Positions 33,064-44,970 of a DNA stretch of 64,000 bases are shown piece after piece. The stretch spans positions 310,001 through 374,000 of the forward strand of contig WBVU01000011.1 of the NCBI GenBank assembly GCA_009192285.1, read 5' to 3'. The DNA is from Morchella semilibera. Lineage: Eukaryota > Ascomycota > Pezizomycetes > Pezizales > Morchellaceae. A model generated the notes under the pieces. The model did no database searches and was not told the origin of the DNA. It saw nothing but the letters and a program-made list of their open reading frames with translations. The position numbers were made by a program, and so were the translations under genes. Positions within the stretch are counted from its first letter, which is position 1, and each line of letters starts with the position of its first letter.

Positions 33064-36047
33064 ATGGCAACCTTCACCCCAACCCCTGTGGACACGATCG
33101 TGCCCACGGTCGCCCACCTCGACGCCTCCTTCCGCACCCTGAGGTCTCACCCGCTCGAGTTCCGCCTGGAGCAGCTCGGCCGCCTTTACTGGGGGCTACG
33201 GGACAACGAGCAGGCGCTCTATAATGCGCTGGCGGCGGACATCGGGAAGCCGGCGTTCGAGGCATTCATGACCGAGTTCTCATGGCCGTTGACCGACATT
33301 GTGAACGTGATGAACAATCTCAAGGCCTGGGCGGCAGATGAACCGATCACCGATGTGCCGTGGAGTACAAGGCTTGTAAATAGGCCGGTTATGAGAAAAG
33401 AACCTTTGGGGACAGTTTTAATCATTGGGTAGAGACCTTTTTTTTTTTTTTTTTTTTTTACTTTTTCTTGTAGTCATTTTTTTTCTCTTAATTATTTTCT
33501 CGCATTTTCCCCCTCTCCCCCATCCCGAGTAGGCATTCATTTGCCTTCGCCGCATGGAGCATGTCCATGCATGGCAATCAATTGCAAGTAAGAATAGTTG
33601 GTGGTGGGCCCAGTACAAAACAATATTGTCATCACTTGAGAAGTGTTGAAACCAATTTGACCTACCTATGAAATTACATAACGGACCCGAGCAGAAGACT
33701 GACTTGCATAACTCTCCGGTTCCGAACAGAGCTTCAAACTACCCCGTTCAATTGACCATCAGTCCGCTGGTGGGCGCGATCGCTGGAGGCAATGCAGCCA
33801 TTGTGAAACCCAGTGAACTGACCCCAAGATCTTCTGCACTTATTGCGAAAATCGTCGCGGGCGTTCTGGACAATGACCTCTACACCGTCATCAATGGCGG
33901 GGTCGATGTGACCACGAAGCTGCTGGAACAGAAATTCGACAAGATTGTCTACACGGGGAGCACTCATGTGGGGAAGATTGTCGCTGCTGCCGCAGCTAAA
34001 CATTTAACGCCTTGTATATTGGAACTGTGGGTTCCCCCCCCCCCCCTTCGTTGCAAATAGAGTCCCCTAGAGGTGGTGCCCTTTTGACCAAGAGTACCTT
34101 TCAAGTGTGGGATTGGTACTTTGGGGAGCATGAGCCGTAGTTCCGTGCTCTGAAGTGGCTCGGAAAAGCTTACGATCAAGCTTTTGGAGAGTTCGGGAGG
34201 GCTTTGCCGGGCTGGTATTCTGAATTCTCCAAAACCATCAGCTGCACTCCTTAATAGCGTTATACTATAGTATAATGCCTTAATATAGTTGATTGTACCG
34301 CATGTAAAGTACTACAGAAAATCCCGCTGACAATCCATCCATCCTGCAGAGGCGGTTTAAACCCCGTATTCGTCACCAAAACTGCCGACGCAAAAATTGC
34401 TGCCAAAAGGGTCGCCTGGGGGAAGGTACACAATGCTGGCCAAATCTGTCTAGGACCTGATTACGTTCTCATCCACCCCAGCCTTGAGCACGAATTTGTC
34501 GAGAGTTTCAAAAATGCGCTCAAAACATACCTCCCGAACGGTGCGCAGAACTCCTCGGATTACGGCAAAATTGTCAATGATAGAAATTTCAACCGCATCA
34601 AGAAGCTGTTAGACAGCACCGGTGGAACGGTGCTGTGTGGCGGCAGCGTCGACGAGGCAGCAAGGTTCATCGAGCCAACCCTCGTGAAGGTGACAAATTC
34701 GAGTGATAGTTTGCTGAGTGAAGAAATTTTCGGCCCTGTGATGCCCATGATGGTTGTGGAAAAAGTTGATGAGATGGTGTTATTGGCGAGGAGGCTGGGG
34801 GATACGCCGCTGGCGATGTATGTCTTCTCTGCGGATAAGTTGGAGCAAGAAAAGAGTAAGTCCACCCTCGCGCACCTCGGTTGGCCGCCCCAGTAGGCGG
34901 CCATTTTATGCTGGCCGACGGCGAGCTTCTCTTTGTCAACGCGATGAATAACCTAACCGAATAACCGCGGTTGTAGTACTCAAGAGTGTGAGGTCTGGAG
35001 GTGTCTCCATTAATGAGTAAGTTTCACAGCCCCTTGCGTTTCCCATTCAATGAAGTGGAGCATGATCAAGTTTTCTGCCTTATTCGCTTCTGCCTATGGG
35101 GCTGCTGTTCTCCCATGGAGCTGTCGCCTTAATGAATTAGTGATGCGCTTGGGTTCCACTGCAAACAATGTTCGAATTGCTGACAATAAAATGAAACGTA
35201 GTGTCATGCTTCATGCCTCAAACAGCTACATTCCCTTCGGCGGGGTTGGTGAATCCGGACATGGAAAGTACAGAGGTGAGTTTGAGCTGGTGTTTCGTTG
35301 TCACGATCCTTGGCGACGGTCCCGTGGTCTCCCCCCTTTCGATTCCCCTTCCCTTCTATGGACGTACAGAGGGGAGCACTGGCGAGCATTAATTACTTTT
35401 GCGGGGAAATACCAACTAGCGGGTATGCAAGCCTCGCTTTCGTGCTAAATAATCTGGGGTGCTTCTAGGCCGTGATACTTTTGATTCATTCGTACACAGA
35501 CGACCGATCCTCAGTCAGCCACTTTGGGTTGAGGGGCAGCTCAGCGTAAGTTTGGTCTATATTTTGCTTTTTTACAAGAAAACGCATTTTCTCCTCTCCC
35601 ATGAACCCATGAAGGATGCTCGCGTGCGAATGTCACGATGGGACATTTACCGGCAGAGAAGAGTCTGTGTGGTCATTATTTTGCTTCTTCCCATAAACGC
35701 TCGCTTGATTGCGGCTTCCTTTTTCAGTGCCGTTGTGTTGTGTTCACTTTCTAGACTCATCGAGGGAACGATGGAATAACGAACTAATGTTTTGGTGGTT
35801 CTTTTTTGGCCCATCACAGATTCGATACCCACCATACACGCCCAAGAAGCTTGCAGCCCTCAAGAGATTTGTGGCTCACCCAGCTGTGAAATTTGGTAGA
35901 GATGGAAAGTATTTGCCACAGTCCTTCTGGCTCCGGGCTTTACTACTGGGCTCTTCCAGCAAGAAAGGGGGCGTGTTCAGATATTTGCTTGTTTTGATTG
36001 GTAAGTTGAACATTTCAACACTTCTCCGCTTAGACAGTTTGCAGTAG
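33064..36047 (+). CDS. ALDH3-like (fatty) aldehyde dehydrogenase
   Basis: Seven exons: 33064-33428, 33730-34026, 34350-34855, 34977-35016, 35202-35275, 35469-35545 and 35820-36047, giving 528 aa. ALDHs oxidise aldehydes to acids with NAD(P)+; this branch resembles class 3 and yeast Hfd1 enzymes. Seen: [32 protein letters not shown], the cofactor loop [14 protein letters not shown], the general base Glu220 in ILELGGLNP, the catalytic Cys254 in [21 protein letters not shown], and [18 protein letters not shown]. The C-terminal exon carries [16 protein letters not shown] and then FRYLLVLIG, a short hydrophobic tail that could dip into a membrane. Introns are unusually long for this window (up to 323 nt), and intron 1 has a T-run of about 23. 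A GTAAGT at 36001 could be one more donor, so the last 16 residues are uncertain. Confidence 0.87.
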
Positions 36048-39000
36048 AAGGTACCTCATGACAAGTCTCAAACGTCATATGGCTCCGTGCAAATCTCACG
36101 ATCCTCGTTGCGCGTGTGCTGACTCGGAGTTGCATCTATGTTCGTTGTGTTCCTGCTCTAGCTGGAGCATTGTTGGCGAGAAAATTTCTTCCAGGCGCCA
36201 AGGCCTAACTATGGCCCAGCATCCACTCTTCTCACTTTTTTTTTCACGATGCTCAGAAGGTGCTTTCGATCAGAGGTTGATTTGTTTGCTTTTTTTTCAA
36301 ATAAAAAAAAAAAGGCGGTCACGCATACCGGTTGCTAAGGCAATTTTCTTGTTGTGCCAGTGAAGTAGCAGTACTTGCATGTATGTACCTTAGCGGCCGA
36401 GGGGAGGAAAGGCCAGTGAACTTCCTAACTTTAAGACAGTAAAGGGTTGACGCTTATATGACGCCAACCTGGTCTTGGAGCGTTGTGAATTTGCTTTTTG
36501 CATTGCAGTTTCGCCTTCCCAGGTTTGGTTCAGATTCTGAGGCAGAAAAGGGGGGGGTATGTATGCTCCCCCAGATTTCATATAACCTTTTTCCCTTAAG
36601 CCGCAGAAGCGCACGGTGCCTTGGTTATGGGAGAAGGGAGTTTGAGATTTGCAGTGTCAAGTGATCTGCCCGAGCAAGACGAGCGCATCATGTAACCAGG
36701 GGTGTGGTTGAGCGTTGTGTCGTCGGCCTTGGGCACCGAGCTTCCTCAAGCTGTCCATATTGCCGAAACCCACGATTGAGGTGAGGAGGGGGCTATTCTC
36801 GGCACTCTCGGCCAACCGTTCCAAGCAACTCGCACAGACGCCACTTTCCACCAGCGTTCTTCGCGTTGGGCTGCCGCTAGAGGGCAAAGAGCAGCATGTG
36901 CGGTCTTGGGAAGCCACGAGGGCTGTTTCTCAGGCTTCATCTACAGGCTACAGCCGTTCACAGGGTTTTACTCATAGTTGAGGCGCTGCTACTTTACAGA
37001 GAGATTCGCCAGAACCAGTGAACGGCTATACTCTACTTGAAGATGTTTGCGGGGGAGGAAGAGAAAAAAAAAAGCCAGGGATTCAGACTGCAAAATTGTA
37101 GGCTATGCTCTAGTACACGTGTGTCCGCCGTGAATTAGAATTGGAATGGCGAGATCTTGGGGATGTACCTGCAGCTTGGGGCCAACGCCCAGCGGCGAGG
37201 CGGCGAGCTTGCTTCCACCGTAGACCGAACCCACATCATGTACCTACTGTATGTACTCAACCCAGATGGTGGACTGAGCTTAGGCTGGGACAGTTTTTGT
37301 GGGGATCATTTGAACCTATTGTTAGAAAGAAGAAGTTAGATGCCCTGTTTAGAACGCATGGAAAAAAATTTTCCTCATCGCTTATGTGTTTCTTTTTTCC
37401 CAATTTTGTTTTTCCCTCTGATTCTGTCTGCCTCGAGCATCCTTCCTTCCATTCGACTCAGGCTGTGGGTACATGTATGTATGTAGGGTTAATCTCTCGT
37501 ACATACGTTTGATGACGTCTCAGAGGGAGATCAGATCGAGTTTGGACGACAACAAGAAGAAACGTTAACGTTGTGATCCTCTGATCAATTCCCCCTCCAG
37601 CCTCGATTTAGTTTTTTTTTTTCAACAGGTAACGCCACACCTGGACATGCCCGGGCGGAATAACGTATTCTTGTGCAAGAAAGAAATAATTCTTTGACAG
37701 CACCCACACACCAGGGGCAAACAAGCAAGCATGCCACTCTAGAGTAGTTCAGTATGTCTACGGCAAGCATGCCATAACCCAAAACTCCATTTCCCCTACA
37801 TACATACATAGAATAGAGTACCTACATACCCTCCTACCTAGAGTAAATTCCCTTGTAACCAACAAAGGTCAGATGGTCCAACCCGTGCTCCACAATTACC
37901 TAACAGCCATACCCCCAAACGGAAAGGCGCCAGTCTCCCATGCCCCCATCTGGTTGGTCGCGCAGTTTCGCTCTCGTAATGAAAGCGCCTGGAACAGGAA
38001 TGGAGAGCCACTGCTACCTGTAGCACTCGCCTCGCTGCTAAAAAAAATTTCACTCGTCATCATTTCTCACGATATTTTTTTTTTCCCACTCAACCTTTCG
38101 CAGGGCAGAAAGAAGCAATATAACCGCGAGGCCCTGTGCTCATCCCCTATCCGCAGCCCTAACCGAACCAGCGACAGAAGGTGCTGCGGTAGCATGTATG
38201 TAGTGGATGCAAATCGTTGTCCAGGATGGAGCTTTTTTTTCCCTCCTATGCCGTGAGCTCTGGGTTGTTTGAACATTGACCTGCAGTTGCAGTAGTAGTA
38301 GTAGTAGGAGCAGTAGGACTCATAGTCAATCATAGTTGCTCACTCAGTTTTCCAGTCAATGAAAAGTTTGTGTGTGTGGTGGCCATCAATGGGCATGAAC
38401 AAAGCTGACCCATTCACTCACTCGTTCACTCTGTCCTATTGTTCTCTGCATCCGGTTGATAAACTGTGATTTGATTTATTGACCAAAACCAGGAGGTGGC
38501 CGTGCCATGGATTTTATTGATTGATGGGATATGATGGTATTATGGTGTGTGTGTGCGTATGTACTGGATCACACATAGAGTACCGACATGTAGGTATTCT
38601 ACTGGGTATGGCAAGGAATGGTACAATAACAAATTTAATGGTGAAATTAGGTCATGATGGTCCAAGTGCGGTAACAATCCCCTCGTGATGGTTGTGGTGG
38701 TGGTGGTGGTGGTGGACTGGCTAATATTCAATCAACTACCAAGATGGTGGTGCATGCGTTACAACTTACGAGGAGTCAGTGATCAGTTACACTACGAGTC
38801 TACTGGGGCGTTAGCCAAGGGTTGCATGGGTTGGGAGTGCATGGATGCATGGCAATGACCGCCAACGCCCCAAAATTTATTATTTTTGCCTTAACAAGTC
38901 CCACGATCTTCAGGGCACTGATTTATTTTCCTGAAATATAAAGGCTCTTTGGCTTCCCACTAGAATTGACCTCCCATCCACACACACTCACACACAGCAA

Positions 39001-39231
39001 AGCATAGCAACTCCGTACTATTGCACCAACAGCAACCATAAATCAATAAACCAATACAAGCTCATCATATAAACTCAAGTCGAAATATATATAACACCCT
39101 CATCTTCCTCCCACTACAACTACCAATATCAAACGGCACCCCTCGAACATAGAAGTCAATTAGCTTCCAACATCTTCACCATACCTTCAAACAAACAACC
39201 AAACCCACAACCACAACCCCCCACATACAAA
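36048..39231. other. 3.2-kb spacer upstream of the DUF3602 gene
   Basis: No gene is supported. Homopolymer A/T tracts, one TACATGTA (37470), a GGT trinucleotide run (about 38690-38715) and CA-rich sequence near 38980-39000 are present. The last 300 bases look like a promoter and leader. Confidence 0.5.
38937..38943 (+). promoter_or_regulatory. TATA-like element upstream of DUF3602 gene
   Basis: TATAAAG lies 289 bp upstream of the start codon. The intervening sequence is CA/AT-rich with few G residues and no ATG before the start apart from scattered AT-rich sites, as in a long fungal 5' leader. Confidence 0.35.
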
Positions 39232-39726
39232 ATGACCATCCAAATCACCGAGGGTTCCCCAGTTCACGACAGCGGTGCCTACTACCACGCCGGCCGCGGC
39301 GGCGCAGGCAACTACCGCCGCCTCACCAGCAGCTTCTTTAGCTCGACTCCCCCTGCAGCCAGCATCCCCGCCGCTACCCCCGAGCACGCCACCTCCCCCC
39401 ACAACCAGGTCTTCTTCGGTGGCCGCGGCGGTGCAGGAAACATCAAGCCCAAGACTGAGCGGGCCATGTTCTCGTTCGACGAGGAGCTCGAGAGGGACCG
39501 TCTTTTCCACCAGCACCATGCTCCAGTCTACTCCATTGGCCGCGGGGGTGCCGGAAACGTCGTCCCTGCACACAGCAACACCCTCTCCACTTCTCCAGAC
39601 TCACCGAGGAGCTCAACTAGCTCAACTTGCTCAATCAGGTCGGCACCTAGATTCTCAACATCAAGCTTAAGGTCCGGTGCAGACAAGGTGTGGGATACCT
39701 TGACCCGTGTCAACTCGAGATCATAG
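39232..39726 (+). CDS. DUF3602 (GRGGAGN-repeat) protein, Par32-like
   Basis: Single-exon gene of 164 aa. It has three exact GRGGAGN repeats at residues 21-27, 64-70 and 103-109, each preceded by an aromatic or small-residue context (YYHA, VFFG, VYSI). This spacing defines the fungal DUF3602 family. The best-known member, yeast Par32, is a phosphoprotein controlled by TORC1 that tempers ammonium transporters. The C-terminal third is Ser/Thr-rich (SPDSPRSSTSSTCSIRS), a likely phosphorylation target. No membrane segment or enzyme motif is present. The start lies just upstream of TIQITEGS, with an A at -3 (AAAATGA). Function here is inferred from the family only. Confidence 0.88.
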   Translation: MTIQITEGSPVHDSGAYYHAGRGGAGNYRRLTSSFFSSTPPAASIPAATPEHATSPHNQVFFGGRGGAGNIKPKTERAMFSFDEELERDRLFHQHHAPVYSIGRGGAGNVVPAHSNTLSTSPDSPRSSTSSTCSIRSAPRFSTSSLRSGADKVWDTLTRVNSRS

Positions 39727-41599
39727 AGATCTATTACAATTTCAACATTGCTATTTCCTTGCATCTCTTTTTTTTGGTCTCGGAGTTCAACCTCGGTCGG
39801 TTAATCGGTTCGGCGAATTGTCATTCAAGAGCCTAGTGCTTCAGTCATCAAGAGCAAAAAGCTAGAAAGGAAAAAAAGCTTGTATATTACTCTGCTTTTT
39901 TCTCTTCTCTCTCCTACCGGCTCTTTTCGACAATGCAACTTGGACGGGATAATACTTTTGCTTTGATCTTGTTTTTGCTTTCTTTTGCTTTCTTTTGCAG
40001 GCGGGGGGAAACTTGTTTTTTTTTATCTGGAAATCGTCGATTTTGAATCTTCGTGGCGTCTTACAATTTCTTTCTTTCTTTCCTTTGTTTTTTTAAACTT
40101 GTATTTTTTTTTTCAACAACCTGTATTTTTGATTATTTGTTTTGTTTGATGAGAGGGGGAAAGCTGTTCGATCCCTCCCTCCCCTACCTACAACAAAAAA
40201 AAACCACTTCTTCAACAAACAGAACAGAACAGAACAAAAAAAAAAAGGAAAAGCAAACATCGCGGATTTTTCGGGGCACAGGGACAATTGGGACATTGGC
40301 TATTTCTTTCGTTTGTTTTTTGTTTTTTTACTATCAGAAACCGGTGTTTAAGCGTTTTTTTTTTCTTGAACGAATCTCCTACTACACTCCTCCGTATGTA
40401 CGATATAATTAAAGGTGGCGCGGCCAGGAAGGGTATTAAACTACATTATGGTTATACTCGGGAATCAATCTCCTTCATATCATCATTGTGGCGTGACTAA
40501 GTACTTTGAAACAATTGATGTTGATGGTATGACTCAACACTCTAGAGTCTTCGGGCTTCATTGTGGGCGAAGATCGATCCCCGCCTCTCTAGAGTAGGCC
40601 GCATTCCGCGTCTATCCATGCCATTCCATATACTAGCCCAACAGAAACCAGAGTAAATTAGGAAAAAAACCTGCCCACCTCAAATGACGCCCAGGTGCCC
40701 TCCTCCAGCCCACGGTGATGGCTGCTGCTGACTGTCCATGCTTGGATGGCGAATACCACAACAAAGAAAGAAGAAAGCCACGATGGGAATAGATTGGTTG
40801 GCCGGGTAGCCTAGCCAGACAGACTGGCTGGCCGCAACCACCTGACTCCTACGGATGCAGCAACCGCAAGAAACAAAAAAGGAAAACAAAAAAACATCAT
40901 TTCTCACGATGTTCACCGTTCCTGATGATGATGGGTTGGTTTGGTAAGCCAGCCAACCAGCCGGCAGCAGCATGGCAGCAGCCTTGCAAAAACTACCCCC
41001 CTTACCTTTGTGGTGAGATTGGCGGCCTACCGAGCCGAGAAATAGTAACAAAGCAAGGGGAGAGGGGTGTTCTAGGCTTACCTGACAATGTAGTTTACAG
41101 AATGCGAGGAAAAAAATCAAAACGTGGGAACTAAGCAAAACAAAAAAGAAGGAAAAACTGAACTGTGGCATGCATGGTTTTCAGCCGGTGATCCGTGGAG
41201 TTAGGTGAACAGACGCCAAACGCAAGGCATGAGAAACTCCACCGGTTCGGAGATTTCGGTAGTACGCGAGTCAATTCTTTACCTAAACTCACCACCCTTC
41301 CCCGCAATTAATCGTCGTACGTACATGTAGCATAAGCAAATTATATGGCCAAAGCGCGCAATTATTTTAATAGATCGAAGAGAGGATAGGGTATTCGGCC
41401 TTCTTTGAACCAAGCCAGTGAAAAACAACTCCGTATAAAAAAAACGCACATTATGAATGTGATTATTCCTCTAATCTAAGCACGAATACCTTAGCAGCAC
41501 AACTAATCTCATTAAATTGTGATGGCTCTGGCTCGTTTTCCCTGGGTGTAGAGAGTATATTATTGCCAGCAGTGAGTCCTTTACTTGCACTGCACAAGG
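39727..41599. other. intergenic region between DUF3602 gene and ARP1 3' end
   Basis: T-rich sequence follows the DUF3602 stop (about 39760-40380), consistent with a 3' untranslated region. TACATGTA lies at 41322. No further gene is seen; frames such as 40680-41171 lack coding character. Confidence 0.55.
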
Positions 41600-43426
41600 C
41601 TAAGAGCTAAATTTTGTGTGGATAATCTCCGGGTTCTCATGCCAGTCATCGATGCTCACCCACATCTAATACAGAGGTACACCAAGGTGTATGTTAGCCT
41701 AATATATTCAGATGATGATGTGACGCTAGGTTCTCTACGAGTCTTGTTGGTTGCGGAAATAGTAGTACCCCACACGTGTCAAGTGTGGTTTGCTACAAAG
41801 GATCCACATGCCAAGCTACAGGGGTAGTATATTTTCAACACGTAAAAAGAATGCAGAAGTTGCAACATGAAACGTAAGAGAACGGTTAGAATCTACCGTC
41901 CGCCGGAGATCACGTATAACCGAATGGGAATATATTAAGGAATTGTGGGAGAATGGCATAAGACTGACCTTTCTAAACGTGCTCAACCCCGCTAGAATTG
42001 AACCTCCAATCCATGTGCTATACTTACGCTCCGGCGGCGCAAATATTTTAATTTTCATATCCTTGACCGCCAGGCGCTTCACTTCCGAAAGCAGTCGGTC
42101 ACCAAACCCTGTACAATCATTTTTGAGACACGGTCAGCTGCTTGAACATAAGATGTGCGCTCAATTTGTAGTTAATAAACACCACAGACTCTGCCACGAG
42201 GTTGCCAACAACGGTGCCTCGTACAGGCCAAAGACGCACCTCTAGTCAGGGTAGAACCACCCGATAGAACAATATTGCCGAATAGAGCCTTTCTCAAGTC
42301 CATATCCGTCCTATTGATAGCGTCTACAACAATCTGGTGGATCCCTGGATACTCAAGGCCAATTATTTCTGGGTCGAACAATATTTCTGGGGCCCTGAAA
42401 CGCTCTGAGCCGAGCTATCCGCATATATGATGTTAACTTCAAGCTTCCACTGTATATAATAGTGCGCGGGTCCCTTACCCGCAAAACGTGGCCATCCGGT
42501 AATCTATATTCCTCGACTCTACCTGACCCGCCGCCTGCCCACTCTTTCTCTTCCTTCTTTGGGTCAGAAGCAATGTAGCAAGCCTTTTCCTTCATCAACC
42601 GTACGACCTCCTTCTCGGCAGATGTGTGGAACACAGCTCCGGCTTTTCGTAAAAGGACCTGCAGATGCTCGGTCACATCACGACCAGCTACATCGATGCG
42701 GCGGATAGCTGAGGGCATTGCGAATCCCTCATATACAGGAACGGCATGAGATACACCATCTCCAGAATCAAGAACTATGCCTGTTGTCCGACCGGAAGCG
42801 TATCTAATATCGAGTGCGACCAAATATTAGCTAATTAATGTTCGACTTGTGTTTCAAAACGTAATAGATGGAACCGGGCAGCAAACAGTGATAAAACAGC
42901 TTGTATAGAAGTGAATAAAGCAGGCACATTAAATGTTTCGAAAAATATTTGAGCAGCTGTATCTCTATTCGTTCTAGGATTCAGCGGTGCTTCTGTCAAA
43001 AGCACTGGATGCTAATCCATAACCCAATTAGCTTCCCCCCCGCTCGTCACTGCTAGACCTCCGGAGGTCGCTTCCAAAAAAGAAGAAAAGGAATAAATAT
43101 CAATTCACAAGGCTCACCTCTTCCGATAGTGTTTTTAGCTCTTCGCTATAGATATATTGCCAGATTCTCTCCATATCATCCCAATCTGTAACTATGCCAT
43201 GCTCTAGTGGATACTTGATTTTGAGCAAACCACGTAGCTCCTGTGCCCGAGATCCTATAAACACATCTCCCTCTAATGCTCCTGCAAGTACTCTGGTATG
43301 TTTTGGTCGCCCTACAAAGGAAGGAAAGAAGCATTTTGGTAGATCTTCTCCAGCGAATCCAGCTTTGATAGTTCCTGATCCATTGTCGATAACGACGGGC
43401 TGATTGTGGAGTGAGTCGAGAGCCAT
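41600..43426 (-). CDS. ARP1: ARP1 (centractin), actin-related protein of dynactin
   Basis: Model on minus: exons 43426-43118, 43011-42887, 42803-42479, 42414-42240, 42108-41969 and 41665-41600, giving 379 aa, the usual Arp1 length. Arp1 polymerises into the short filament at the core of dynactin, the activator of cytoplasmic dynein needed for nuclear and vesicle movement in hyphae. Seen: [22 protein letters not shown] (phosphate loop 1), [21 protein letters not shown] (centractin signature rather than actin), [55 protein letters not shown] (phosphate loop 2), [18 protein letters not shown], and [18 protein letters not shown]. The last 22-residue exon ([19 protein letters not shown]) lies beyond a 303-nt intron and is easily missed. 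The start at 43426 gives the normal Arp1 N-terminus. It is divergent from dihydroorotase, 425 bp away. Confidence 0.95.
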
Positions 43427-43851
43427 TGTGGGGGCGAGGTAGCTTACTGGCTGTCCACAACGCAATTGGAAGCGCCCTGACAGATATTATCGCTGGGAGA
43501 AATACGGAGACGCCTGGTCACAAGATGGGATTTGAAAATAGGTAAAACAGCTGGTGGTGATGTTCCTAGGTCGATTGACAATTCCCCTGTGTTGGCAAGA
43601 AGAGCCTCTTGGTTACCCTGCATGCCAAGACGTGAATTTCCCCACATTGGAGGTTTTCCTCACCTGTCAAGTGTTTCGAAACGTTAGCTCAAATTTGTTG
43701 GGACATCTCTAGTTGACTAATTCAGTAAGATATTACTACCTTTTAAGAGGAGATCAAACATCGAATCACTAATATATAGGATCTAAAAAGACTCTAGAGG
43801 CAATCTTTAAACCTTCGATCATTCCGTTCCCCCGAAACATCTACTATCACC
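43427..43851. promoter_or_regulatory. divergent promoter region between ARP1 and dihydroorotase
   Basis: A 425-bp gap separates two start codons pointing away from each other, so both promoters must lie here or in overlapping leaders. No shared palindrome or TATA box stands out. Confidence 0.5.
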
Positions 43852-44970
43852 ATGACTTCAATCGAATTGCCCGCAGCTGCAGACTTCCACGTCCATCTTC
43901 GTGATGGCAGCATGATGGAAACTGTTGTACCCACTATTAAGAAGGGTGGTGTTTCTCTGGTCTACGTTATGGTAATCTATAGCCCATGGTGAAATTATCA
44001 ATATTAAATTGAAGTCAGTATTCTTATTTTGAGATAGCCAAACCTCGTCCCTCCAATTACTACGGTTGAACAAGCTTTATCTTATCACTCAAGGCTTCAG
44101 GCTATCGATAACTCCGTGACTTACATGATGACACTATACCTGTCCCCCGATATTACCCCCGAGGTCATTGCGGAAGCCGCTAAAACAAATGTAATTTTTG
44201 GTGTTAAATCCTACCCTAAGGGACTCACCACCAATTCCGAAAGCGGAGTTGTCTCTTACACACAGTATTATCCTGTATTCGCCGCAATGGAGGAACATGA
44301 CTTAGTTCTCAATCTCCATGGCGAATCTCCATCCTCGGAGACCACAACAGTCCTCAATGCCGAAGAAACCTTCCTCCCAACCCTGTTCGATATCCATGAA
44401 AAGTTCCCTAAACTCCGCATAGTCCTTGAGCACTGCACTACCGCTGCAGCAGTCGAGGCCGTCAAAAAGTGTGGCCCCACAGTTGCAGCAACTATCACTG
44501 CTCACCACCTGTACTTGACCATCGATCAATGGGCTGACAACCCGCACTGCTTCTGCAAACCTGTTGCAAAACTTCCTTCAGACCGTGCAGCACTTGTTGA
44601 AGCTGCCACATCAGGAAACCCGAAGTTTTTCCTGGGAACCGATTCCGCCCCGCACCCCAAATCTGCAAAGGTAGGTACCGCAACAGGAAAAACTGCAGCG
44701 GGAGTGTTTACTCAGCCGTATGCAGTGCAATATGTTGCCAGTGCGTTTGACAGAGCGGGGAAAGTCAACATGCTGAAGGGGTTTGTGTGTGACTTTGGGA
44801 GATCGTTCTACAAGATCGCGGAGAAGGGCTTGGATAGCAAGGATGGTGGGATCATTGTGCTCAGCAAGGAGCCCGGAGTAGTTGTGGTGGAGACGATCGG
44901 AGCAGGTGAGGGGGTAGTTGTGCCGTTCCATGCGGGGGAGAAAATTTGGGGTTTGGAGTGGAAGGCATAG
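43852..44970 (+). CDS. URA4: dihydroorotase, pyrimidine biosynthesis
   Basis: Exons 43852-43971 and 44038-44970 give 350 aa. The enzyme closes carbamoyl-aspartate to dihydroorotate, the third step of de novo UMP synthesis. The binuclear metal ligands are all visible: FHVHLRDG (His13, His15), the carbamylated Lys97 in GVKSYPKG, His134 (LNLHGE), His172 (LEHCTT) and the catalytic Asp242 in LGTDSAPH. The length and motif wording fit the monofunctional class II enzyme of yeast (Ura4) and E. coli PyrC, not the CAD domain. The 66-nt intron ends in GATAG and splits VYVM from PNLVPPITT, in phase 0. The start has a good CACCATG context. Confidence 0.95.

Noticed and set aside
35050-35201. Open frame running from an ALDH intron into exon 5
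   Set aside because: The intron has good ends, and removing it joins SIND to [14 protein letters not shown] as in the family. The open frame is chance.
38058-40910. Identical 16-mer CATCATTTCTCACGAT at 38058 and 40895
   Set aside because: One shared 16-mer is about what chance gives among all pairs in 64 kb, and the flanks do not match.
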